NCBI GenBank assembly: GCA_963573315.1
Contig: OY752143.1
Location: 186,001-250,000, forward strand
Length of the DNA: 64,000 bases
Source: Entomortierella parvispora
Taxonomy: Eukaryota; Mortierellomycota; Mortierellomycetes; Mortierellales; Mortierellaceae
Reading direction: 5' to 3'
The notes below the pieces were generated by a model that was not told where the DNA came from, did no database searches, and saw nothing but the letters and a program-made list of their open reading frames with translations. Below, piece by piece: positions 11,279 through 23,147 of this stretch (the stretch's first letter is position 1; the number at the start of each line of letters is the position of its first letter). The position numbers and the translations under genes are program-made.

Positions 11279-12362
11279 CTAAACCGAGGGGCGACGGCCC
11301 TTGGCAACAAAGACATCAGCCCAGACCTGCTTTCCATGCACCTCTCGGTTCATTCCAAAACTGTGGACAGCTTTGACGTCCATCAGACCCGCCTTGCGCA
11401 TGATCTCCTCAAAGTCCTCGAGTGTGAAGCCATTCTTGTGAGCAACAAAAGGGAGCTCCTTTCCGCTCTCGTCCTTGAAATGGTCAGATATGAGATGCTC
11501 TCCCTTGTCCTCCCCTTCTGCCTTCTTCTCGTCGTGGTGATGATGATGATGATGGTGATGGTGGTGTTCATGACCTTCTCCATGCTCCTGCTTCTTCTCG
11601 CCTTCAGCAGGGTGGTGGTGGTGGTGGTGCTCATGACCCTCACCATGCTCGTGCTTCTTCTCACCTTCGGCATGTTGGTGATGATGATGTCCATGACCAT
11701 GTCCGTGTCCGTGTCCATGTTCATCATGACCAAAAAGACCCTCGAAATCGCTAATAATCACCCATCCATCCTTCTTGACCAGCTTTTGACTGAGTGTGTT
11801 GACAAGACCCTGTACATCTTCGATATGATGCATTACAAAGTTGGAATACACCAGATCAAATCCTCCTTCGGATTCGGCTCCAGTCACATAGCGGCTCAAC
11901 TCGGGTTCGGGTAACGGGGATTCATCCGTGACAAGATGGCAGACAGTATGGACTTTTTCTTGGGCGTGAAGGTCTGCGAATTCGGCCTGGGTCGTAAGCT
12001 TGTGGTTTAGGAACTCGAGCATGCCTTCGGAGGCATCCACGCCCAAGACATGCTTGACGTGAGAGGCGGTAAATAACGCGCACAGTCCTACGAACAAACA
12101 AGAGAGAGGGAATCAGTAAGCGAAAATTGGTCTCAAAAGTAAATTCCCACGGGATCCCTTCTTTTTTTTTTCTTTTACCAGTTCCACATCCAAAGTCGAG
12201 GGCGGATGCAGTTCTGAGTCTTTCTTCGCTAGTGGCCTCCTTGAACGCGTTGAGGATGGCTTTGGCTGACTTTTGGGTAAAGTCCTTGATCTGAGGCTTG
12301 TTGTCATACTCTTGAGCGGTCTTGTTGAAGTGCGCGTTGTTGAGTTCTTGGAGGTTCGACAT
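11279..12362 (-). CDS. SAM-dependent methyltransferase with an internal His-rich insert
   Basis: Two exons, 12362-12179 and 12087-11279, with a 91-bp intron (gtaaaa...cgtag), encode 330 residues. The Rossmann-type methyltransferase fold is clear: motif I ALDFGCGTG (residues about 54-62), acidic end of beta-2 VLGVDASEGM, and VYSNFVMHHIEDV, typical of class I Methyltransf_11/UbiE-like enzymes. After the strand KKDGWVIISDFEGLFG there is a 76-residue insert (about 182-257) with roughly 33 histidines, built from two near-identical AEGEKK-x-EHGEGHEHHHHHH units. The fold then resumes (HKNGFTLEDFEEIMRKAGL...VHSFGM). The substrate is unknown. The insert should bind Zn, Ni or Cu, so metal-linked regulation or metal storage is possible (inference). 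The start is the first ATG, eight bases from a CAAA repeat in the leader. Confidence 0.88.
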
Positions 12363-12370
12363 TGTGTACG

Positions 12371-12402
12371 TTGTTTGTTTGTTTGTTTGTTTGTTTGTTT
12401 TT
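12371..12402 (-). repeat. (CAAA)n leader repeat of the methyltransferase gene
   Basis: On the gene's sense strand about seven CAAA units end some nine bases before the ATG at 12362. It would make an unstructured A-rich 5' leader. Confidence 0.85.
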
Positions 12403-12537
12403 TTGGGAGTCAGGTTGGTGACTTGAAGTTCAATAGAGGAGTTGGGTTCTCGTGAGGAGAAGGAAAGAGAGAGGGAGAAAGAGAGAGAGAGAAGTGAAGT
12501 GAAGAAAAAATGGAGAATGAAGCGACGACATGTTTGC

Positions 12538-12545
12538 TTTTTATA
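12538..12545 (-). promoter_or_regulatory. TATA-like box of the methyltransferase gene
   Basis: Minus-strand TATAAAAA lies about 180 bp upstream of the ATG at 12362, followed by a pyrimidine-rich stretch and the CAAA leader. The distance suits a fungal core promoter, but a lone TATA match is weak evidence. Confidence 0.4.
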
Positions 12546-13129
12546 CATGGCGAGAAAAGATGAGGGATTTACGTCACCGGTAAGGTACACGCAACCTTGT
12601 CAAAAACTGCGCAGTATGTCAATCCTGTTTTTGACAGGTTAGTTGGGGCATCATGTTTAGCTCTTTTCTCCGATCACTCCAGTTGAGAGTTCTAGACTCT
12701 CCTTTCCGCGTTTTGTCTTTCTTTTGTTGATGCCCTCTAAAGCTACACTGGACGAATCGTCTGCGGACACGGTGCCGGGATAGATTGAAGATATGAACAC
12801 CATTTTCAGCCTTAGCGCAAGTGCTTCACCTACGAGTGAACAGTGCTCCTCCCCGAGTAGGCTTTGATTGACGGGGCGTAAACGCAAAGTAGACTAGTGG
12901 AGAACCCATGAGCGCCCATGATGGCTCTTCGGACACATCCATTACTGCGGGACTGCGGACAACGCAATCGCCTTTTTTTAGAGATCCGATTGGTCGATGC
13001 CGAGAGTAAAGAAGTCCTTGCTTCTTTTTCTCCAATGCTCTCGGTGGGATGACGGTGCCTAGGCAAGTATCACGAAATATGACGTGTGCGTGTGTAGTTC
13101 ACGGGTTCTACTTTTTTTATTTATATAAT

Positions 13130-14353
13130 CTACGACGTCGACGTGGAACCAGGACGGCCGTTGTTGTTGCTGCTGTTGTTTTTGTTCCCCAAAGACGAAG
13201 ACTGAGTCATAGATCCACCGGGTCGCATCAAGGGCCTGCCCTCTCCTCGCGCCACAAAATTAACACCTAGCGATGAGGTCGAGGAAATGGGTCGGCCTCC
13301 CGTATCAGACCCAGAAGCCGATCCACTACCTGCAACCCTTCTCCGTCCTGGCTGTAACCGCCCACCCTGACCACCAGCAGATCGGTTCATGCCCGCAGTT
13401 CCCGTAGCCATGGGAGCAGCGCTCGCGGCACTCCTTCCCCCAAAAGCTCTCCGTGCGAATGAAGTTGAAGACGAAGCAGCCGCGGCGGCGGCAGCAGCGG
13501 CAGCGCGCTTTTCGGAGCGTCGCCTAAAGTAACTAGCTTTGTAAGCTGAAAAGCCTTCCTGGAACCGCCTTGGAACCTTGCGATAGAAGGAGAGCTCAGG
13601 CTGATTGTCACGATTAAAATGCATGTTGAAGATCCGCAACACTCGATTGCACTGTGGAACAAATCTAGTTTGTTGTTTGTGTTGGTTTAAAAGATCAGCG
13701 ATCGGGAGCAATTGAGCCACGTAATGGATTTTTTTCCTTCTTGTTGGGCGTCAGGTGCGAGACCACTTACTTTGAAGAGTAGCCTAGTTTTTGGGAATAG
13801 ATGCCTGTGGCCATAAAGAGGAACAAGGTGGTGCAGGAGAGAAGCAAAAAAAACTTGTGTAGCATGTGGATATAATAATTCTACAAAGAAAGAGTTCCTT
13901 CCGGGCGATAAGCTGATCATCCTTCATCTTCGAGGCAAACGGTACAAAGGCAATTGAACCTACAGGGCTTTGTCGATAAAATGTTGCAAATGTGCAGTAA
14001 GCAATCACGAGCACTAGAACCCCGAGGAAAGCTGCCAACAGGTTCACCAAGCAAGAACAATGTTCGTTTTTGTTGATGTTAGATAAGGAAAAGATCCATG
14101 GCGGTCTTGTGAACAAGAAAATGACAACTCAAGTTTCTGTACCTTCGTATTTCTGTTGCGATTTCTTGAGTCGGATCAAGTTCAGCTTGAGTCGTTCCTC
14201 AAATATCAGGAGGTCGCGGTATGTGACTGAGGAGGCATGGAGGCTGTTGAACTGCTCTTCCGAGACTCTTTCCTCGACCGGTTGCGGTTGGTTCGAGTCC
14301 AGGACCTGGGTTACAGGCGAGAAACTCATAGAAGGGGATGGAGGGGTCGACAT
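13130..14353 (-). CDS. SPO7: Spo7-like regulatory subunit of the Nem1-Spo7 lipin phosphatase
   Basis: Four exons, 14353-14143, 14031-13964, 13880-13771 and 13664-13130, encode 307 residues. The family core reads across all junctions: VTYRDLLIFEERLKLNLIRL, first membrane helix AFLGVLVLVIAYCTFATFY (about 71-89), HMLHKFFLLLSCTTLFLFMA as second helix (about 98-117), TGIYSQKLGYSSK, then FVPQCNRVLRIFNMHF and a YRKVPRRFQEGFSAYKASYF end. In yeast, Spo7 holds Nem1 at the ER/nuclear membrane to dephosphorylate lipin (Pah1), controlling phospholipid versus triacylglycerol synthesis. The C-terminal 130 residues are an unusual extension: an alanine run, then Gly/Ser/Arg- and Asn/Ser-rich sequence. The first ATG in frame (14353) was taken as start; a further upstream exon is not excluded. 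Confidence 0.85.
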
Positions 14354-16122
14354 TTCTTTGCTATGTCTGGATAGGGAAGTCGTGAGTGTGCTTCTCAACC
14401 GAGGGACCGAGCTGGAACCCTTATCAGGGAAAGTTCCGAGCGACAGCTGGACGGGCCGGGTTGATGACCGTGGGTTAATCTAGAATGTGGAGGATAGGAG
14501 GAGCAAACGGACAGCCGACTAGAACATAAATCCTGCTTGGCGGTAGGGTGATTGGATGAGTAAAGTCGATCGAGGGAAGGGACGATGAAGGAGCGATGAG
14601 CAGAGCAGGCAGAGATGCATCAATCCATCCGTTCATTGATGCAGCTTGTCGTCACGTGCTTTTGGATGTCCCAAATGTTGCAACGGCTCCATCCACTCCT
14701 CACCATCTGCCCCGCCAAGTACGGTACAGGACCCAGATGCGTCTCTTCGGCAACTCGGGAAGTTCATTCCTTGACAATGAAGAATAACCACCGTCAACCT
14801 TGACGACACAACGCGACTTCAGCCATTCTAGACAATCCACGCCTTAAACCCTTCTTGCACGCTTTGAAAAGGCACCTAGGGATTTTCAGGATTTGTTTGT
14901 TCATACAACATCGATATACCATCTGGAAGCCTCTGAGTGATGTAAATAAGACGTGGATTGTGTCCGGTAAGCCGACTTCAGGTTCTACCTGAGTTTGACA
15001 CCACTTACCAACAACAGTGGGCAGTTAAATAGTTCCGAATGGTCCCCCTTCGTTCTCTTTGTCTCTGCGTTCATGAACCGACACCAGGAGCAAGCTTAAA
15101 ACGATTACAAGGCCTTACTTTCGGAACACGAATCAGCCAGAGCACTCGACGCGCACTCGAGTGGAGGTTTAATCGATTCCTGGCCAATAATGCCGCAGAG
15201 TACTTGGCGAGTTGGCCACTGCAGCGCCAGCGACATTTTGCGACTTGATAGAACACCAAGATCGTCTGGAATCAGCGAGCTCAGGCAACATATGGCAAAG
15301 CACACCCACCTCACTGGTAAGAACGGGCGAGACATACGGGGCTGAAGGTCTTTCGCTATTCTAGAGTGAACGCTGAGGTACCGACAGCTTGCTTCAACTA
15401 CCTGTCATCCTCATCCTCAATAGTTCGCAAAAGGATCATTTACGCAAAGCTCTTGTTTCCGTTTCCACTACAACTGTGGCCGGCCTCTAAAGAATAAACC
15501 TCGGTTATGTACCAGAAGAATCATGGGAACTGACTTAACAGACTGCAATCCGGCGAACGCGTCTCCAAACCGATTTATGACCATCTTATGCCGACCAGTG
15601 AATGTCTAGATCATTGAGACCATTTGAAGGGGGAGGGGGGAGGAGGAGGGAGCAAGGAGGGTATAACGCTGACCGTAGTAATCTTTTTTAGTATATATCC
15701 CTTGATGGTATCCATTGATGTTATCCTTTGGTATTGTCCCTTGGTGTTGAACTCCCTCAGACTTGTCCCTTGTCGCTTTCATCCTTGATTTTTAGGGCAG
15801 CTTTTACTGCATCCCTTGATTTTTCTCGCTGTCCTTCCTTCCGGTTTCTTGCAAGGTGTATAGCACCAACAGTCTTACTTATCTTGATCCAAGCGAAATG
15901 TTATCCTCCTGATTTGGTTTATCTCCTCATGCCTTGCTCGAATGAAGGGAGTTCGATCTTTTTAAAACGAATATAAGGAGGTCGCTCTTTCCCAGAGTCC
16001 TGAACTGTCATCCGCCGTACGCATAACTCTCTCCTCACCAAACCCTTCCGAGACACACCCACGATCCCATCTCAAGTCGCAAAGCAGCATTCACAACGTC
16101 CGACTCTGAAAATTAGCACTCG
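14354..16122. other. Intergenic, gene-poor
   Basis: No gene could be supported in this 1.8 kb. It includes a G/A-rich run (about 15627-15660) and, at 15690-15830, loosely repeated TCCCTTGRT-like words in T-rich context. Open frames at 14596-15335 have no introns, domains or membrane signals that make sense. Confidence 0.55.
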
Positions 16123-16404
16123 ATGAGACTAGCAGGCATTGCACCATTTGTGCTTGTTTTTGTGCATGTTGTTGCTGCGCAAGGAATGGATTGTCTTGCT
16201 GCTCCTATTCTTAAAAGCTGCTTATTAATGGGATCAGACAAGGTGCACGCCTGTGCCAGTGTAGACTATGATTGTCGCTGCGCTGCATACTAGGCAATAG
16301 CTACCTGTTACAACAATAATTGCCCCGACAACGCCAGGGCTGCCCTCGCACGAGCCCAGGCTGCAGACGCTTGCCAAAGCGCCAAAAAAATCCTCCATGA
16401 ATAA
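16123..16404 (+). pseudogene. Small secreted cysteine-rich protein gene interrupted by one TAG
   Basis: An ATG at 16123 opens a frame of 94 codons that ends at TAA (16402-16404) but has a single in-frame TAG at 16291-16293 (codon 57). On either side the protein is coherent: a signal peptide (MRLAGIAPFVLVFVHVVAAQ), then a mature domain of about 70 residues with eight cysteines in the order MDC, KSC, HAC, DCRC, TCYNNNC and DAC. That spacing fits small secreted or GPI-anchored fungal cysteine-rich proteins (CFEM-like class). The TAG stands where such proteins often have Gln. It could be a fresh pseudogene, a strain allele, a sequencing error or a readthrough codon. There is no intron, which is unusual here. 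Confidence 0.6.
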
Positions 16405-17696
16405 ATTGGCATTTCAATTTGGCTATGGCCAACTCCCTCTCACCACTGGCGATCACAGCGGTCTTGCTTTGACGCGCTCAAATCCCTCAGACCTCCTTTC
16501 CATTCCTCAGAGTTCACACTTCTCGTCTTAAGCTCTTCCACTCTTCCATTTCACTCAACTCTTATTAACAAAGCCGCCACTTGCCCACGCAGCTGGGGAG
16601 TGAAATTGCGTCCACGAGTTCGACCCAAAAATCCCATTTCCACCGAAACTGTTGCACCAAATGTTCCACACACACACACACACACACACATCCCATTTTT
16701 AACAGGATTAAATATTGGAAGTGCTTTGCAATCTGGTTCTTGATATCGGGGCCTCGAGACTTCAAACACTGACTTTTGACACCCTCCATGCAAAATCTGT
16801 GCAAACACCGAGTTTACTTTTCAATTGTGAGGAGGCCTGAATCGCGTGATCTCACAGTATTAATGTAGAAAAGTGCCTTCATGAACTCACACGTAGTAAA
16901 CGCGGTATGTTTAGAGCGTCGCGCATTATGACCTGCACTTGGGAGCTTCATTGTGGTGGTGATTCACTCAAGCGTTCGCATATTGGTGGTGATTGACGCG
17001 TATTCACGCGTATCTTGCTCATTAAACCTATCCCCTCTCCCCCTCACACACTTGCGCACACATGGACACGCCTTTTCTCTGAAAAATGAGTTCCTCTATC
17101 TGAATACTCTTCGGTAATGGACCTCTCAATAGTTTGAAGGAATGTCACAACCCCTTTTAGGTCTGCAATACCAACCCTACGTCATATGATGCTGGAACAA
17201 AGTCTTAATCGTATTCAACTAAAAATCGAGAGGCAAGTAATCGTCGCGCTCTAGCACGGATTCCGACTTGGAAGGAGTTTAGTCATAGTCTAACGGACGA
17301 TAGCTTCAAGCCAATTATCCGAATATAGTGGGCCCCCTTCCTTCCTCTATTAAAATAGTAATAGCTTTCCAGATTTATTTTAAAGGTAGGTTGAACTACA
17401 GAAGCATCGGCAGCCTTGCCTTCAACATGTAGAGAGTTGTTGACAAAACAAGATCCTGTGGATTGTCAGGCACTCAGGCTGCCTGCTGCTCGGCTGCTCC
17501 TGCACGTGACATATTTTGCACGTGACCTCACACTTCCAGCGCACTCATTGACCAGAACACTTGCCTCTTTCCTCTTTCCTCTTTCCTCATCTTCATTCCC
17601 TCCACCATCCAACCTTTCAGCGGACGGCGGATTTTGTCTGGACTTTCAAGGAAATCGCAGTCGCAGCAGGAAAGCATCGTACATAGAACAAGAACC
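16405..17696. other. Intergenic upstream of the histone deacetylase
   Basis: It contains a CA repeat of about 22 bases (16669-16690), two near copies of TATTGGTGGTGATT (about 16950-17000) and, close to the deacetylase, a C/T-rich leader (17560-17620). No coding gene was found. Confidence 0.55.
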
Positions 17697-19442
17697 ATGT
17701 CACGGAGGACAGTTGTCAACTACGAGCCCGATTCGTCCACTTCCACATTCTCAACCCGATCCAATGCTTTGCCAACGACCAAGAACTGGATCGCCTCAAA
17801 ACGTATTGGTGACCATTCCAACGACGTTGTCGCCTACTTTCACGATGAGCAAGTTGGAAACTACCACTATGGAGTATGGACTTGGCGTACACAATATTGC
17901 CCCCGATGATTTTCCTATGGCTCACCTCTGGCTTTTTGTTTTTGTAGGAGCGACATCCAATGAAGCCCCACCGGTTGACCCTCACAAATCATTTGGTCAT
18001 ATCCTATGACTTGCACAAGAAGATGGAGATCTTCCAGCCTCGTCGTGCAACCGAAGAGGAGATCATGAGCTTCCATGCAGCAGATTACATTGACTTTTTG
18101 AAAAGGTAGTCCTCTCAACCATCGAAAACAGAGAGATTCTCAACATCCTCATTTCATATTTTCATTCCAGGATTTCTAAGATTTCTAACAGGACTGATTC
18201 TATAACAATAGAGTAACGCCGGAAAACATGAACAACTTCAGCAAAGTGTTCTCGAGATATAACGTGGGCGACGATTGTCCGGTCTTTGACGGGATGTTTG
18301 AATTTTGCAAAATCTACTCTGGAGCATCCATCGACGCAGCTCGCAAGTTGACTAATGGGTCCGCCAACATCAGCATAAATTGGTCAGGAGGTCTGCATCA
18401 CGCCAAACGAGTCGAGGCATCTGGATTCTGCTACGTAAACGATATTGTACTGGGCATTTTTGAGCTCTTGACGTAAGTTCCTGCTGGTCATTAATCCACA
18501 CCTTTTAAGGAAATCCTTCCGTTGTGGACAGCAACCGTGAAGGACACCGAACCTCTTTCTTTCTTTCTATCGTAACATCGTAACTCTGCAATTATCTTTT
18601 ATTATAGACATTTCCCTCGGGTACTCTATGTGGACATTGATATTCACCATGGAGACGGCGTTCAAGAGGCGTTTTATACTACCGACCGAGTGATGACCGT
18701 TTCGTTTCACAAGTACAATGGCGACTTTTTTCCTGGAACAGGAGATATTGATGAGGTTGGCAGCGGGATTGGCAAGCACTACTCACTGAACGTACCGCTT
18801 CAGGACGGCATTGACGACCAATCGTACATTTACCTGTTCAAGTCTGTTATGGAAGCCGTTATCACTTCTTTCCGACCCTCGGCGATTGTGCTACAATGTG
18901 GAGCTGACTCCCTGGGATGCGATCGACTCGGATGCTTCAATCTCTCCATTAAGGCACACGGCGAATGTGTGAGGTTCATCAAGGACTTTAAGCTTCCGCT
19001 GCTGGTTCTCGGCGGGGGCGGATACACTATCCGGAATGTAGCGCGATGCTGGACCTATGAGACGTCTATCCTGGTGGACCATGAGGTGTCAAATGACCTC
19101 CCTTACAACGAGTACATTGACTTTTTCCAGCCAGACTACAAGCTTCATCCACATCTGTCGGGCAAAGTCGAGAACATGAACTCGAAAGCGTACATCCAGA
19201 ACCTAAGGATCAAGATTCTGGAGCATCTGCGGTTCTTGAATGGCGCTCCCAGTGTTCAGATGCAAGAGATCCCGCCAGACATGCAAGGGTTCTTGGAGAT
19301 GAACGAAGAAGAGGAGGCGGAGCTGATGGCGGATAGTGTCAAGGGCAAGGAGCAAAAGGAGAAACAGAGGGGGCGTGAGCACGGGAATGAGTACTATGAT
19401 AACGACCAGGATGTGGACCAGGAGATGGACATTGAAAGTTGA
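17697..19442 (+). CDS. HOS2: Class I histone deacetylase, Hos2/HDAC3 type
   Basis: Four exons, 17697-17873, 17948-18105, 18212-18472 and 18608-19442, encode 476 residues. The deacetylase domain runs from [25 protein letters not shown] to about residue 370. Key sites are intact: the charge-relay His pair in SGGLHHAKR (174-175), zinc ligands D210-x-H212 (DIDIHHGDG) with the third Asp in [12 protein letters not shown], and the catalytic Tyr in [10 protein letters not shown]. The motif [20 protein letters not shown] and the [27 protein letters not shown] end match HDAC3/Hos2 rather than Rpd3. In fungi Hos2 works in the Set3 complex, removing acetyl groups from histone H3/H4 tails. An N-terminal Ser/Thr-rich extension of about 45 residues and an acidic C-terminus ([14 protein letters not shown]) are normal for the class. 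Confidence 0.96.
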
Positions 19443-21745
<2,303 letters not shown>

Positions 21746-22789
21746 ATGAATCTGAAGACAGTGAGTGCCCTTCTGGCATTAATGTCGACCGCCTATGCTG
21801 GTCCTTTGGAGGGTTTTCCAAATCCTTTAGATCCTACATCTACTGGACCAACGTCTGCAAGCATCCACCCCTCTCCTACCAGTAGTGCCCAACCAACGTC
21901 TACTCAGCAAACTACCGCTTCACACACGACTACAGCCGCGCCATTAACTTCTTCTACACAAGCTCCCACCTCAGCCCGTCAAACCACTGCAACCAACACT
22001 TTCACGTCAACCTTGACCACCTCTGCCACCACTGTTGGATCACTACCCACAAACCAGAGCTCCCCCACTTCGAGTGGGACGGGCAAGTTGGAGACTGCAG
22101 GTATTGTCGTTGTCTCTGTGATTGTTGCTGCAGCCATTGGTATTTGGGTGTTCAGAAAGTGGAAGCTCTCGGTAGGTGCACTTTACCTAGAATGTATCCA
22201 TTGAAAAGCTGCATTATGATTGTCTGGACTGTCATCGACTCAATAATGACAATTGTCTTCCATTTGTTTTTCATCATAGCCTTCGCGTGATTTCCAATCC
22301 AAGATCCGTGGAGACGACTACACAGATTACCCTCGTGGCTACGAGAACGACAGTGTGCACTTGAGAAACATGGAATCACCTTCAGACCCCACGCCCATCA
22401 AATCCCCGTATGGAGCTTCGAGCGCTGTCGCTGGCGGGACCGTGGCAGCGGGTGCGATTGCAGATGATCAATACTATGATGCTAGCTATGCGAGCAAGGA
22501 CCAGTCTGGAGGATATGGACATAAAGGTTACGGAGGCGATTACAGTCATGCTGGATATGACCAACATTACGACAACTATAACGACCAAGGAGGCTATGGT
22601 GGCCATCATGATGGATACGGCGGCTCTCAAGCCGGCTATGGTGGTCATGGTGATTACGCCGCATCTCAGGTGGGAGGGTATGCGCCATCACAAGCCGGAG
22701 GTGGCGGCTATGGCCAGGGAGGATATGCACAGTCCAATGTCGGAGGAGGATATCAACATGGAGGATACGAAGACTATGGCCGTCGCTAA
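21746..22789 (+). CDS. Mucin-like one-pass membrane protein with Gly/Tyr-rich cytoplasmic tail
   Basis: Two exons, 21746-22171 and 22280-22789, with a 108-bp intron (gtaggt...catag), encode 311 residues. Residues 1-18 (MNLKTVSALLALMSTAYA) are a signal peptide. Residues 19-115 are almost pure Thr/Ser/Pro/Ala with NQS, expected to be heavily O-glycosylated. One membrane helix follows (AGIVVVSVIVAAAIGIWVF), then FRKWKLS. The tail begins PSRDFQSKIRGDDYTDYP, which recalls fungal plasma-membrane proteins of the mucin/Msb2-like sort, and ends in about 100 residues of GGYGG/GYGQGGY-type repeats rich in Gly, Tyr, His and Gln. No domain was recognised. A cell-surface role is likely, and signalling or phase separation by the tail is inference. 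Confidence 0.85.
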
Positions 22790-23147
22790 TTATTTTTTTT
22801 TCCTTTTTTTGCTCTCCTTCCTCTCCCTCCCCTCATCTCCTCATTTCCTGCCCTATCCTGCTCATTCCCAAGAGCTTTCCTCCACTATCTGTCCTTCTAT
22901 TCACCCACTCCATCGTGCCCTTCCTACACATACTCTTCGCACTTTTATATATCCTTTTCTTCTACAAAAAAATATATTGTCGTTTTTAATTCAGTTCCAT
23001 CCCACCCACTGAAAGATTCACATTTCCTCACTCATTGAAAAAAGACGCCCTGACAGCCCAAAGCATCCGCTGCAATGTAGTTGTCTTGCAGTTGAAAATA
23101 GAGGGTGATATGTTTTTTGAAGTGTCTATAAACGATATTATGGTTTT
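22790..23147. other. Intergenic between convergent genes
   Basis: A 358-bp, T/C-rich 3'-to-3' gap between the mucin-like and PHP-domain genes. Nothing but likely 3' untranslated sequence is seen. Confidence 0.6.

Larger units (their letters stand above)
12363..13129. other. Intergenic, promoter of the methyltransferase gene
   Basis: The region between the methyltransferase start and the 3' end of the Spo7-like gene holds the CAAA leader, a purine-rich run on the plus strand (12455-12515) and a TATA-like site. Short open frames at 12657-13066 show no family features and no splice-consistent structure. Confidence 0.55.

Noticed and set aside
13687-13770. Frame containing MAQLLPIADLLNQHKQQT as the start of the Spo7-like protein
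   Set aside because: The stretch is intronic: a GTAAGT donor at 13770 and a TAG acceptor at 13665 join the second membrane helix directly to KFVPQCNRVL.
17416-18009. Upstream ATG frame overlapping the deacetylase start
   Set aside because: It is in a different frame from the deacetylase domain and crosses its first intron; the domain requires the frame starting at 17697.
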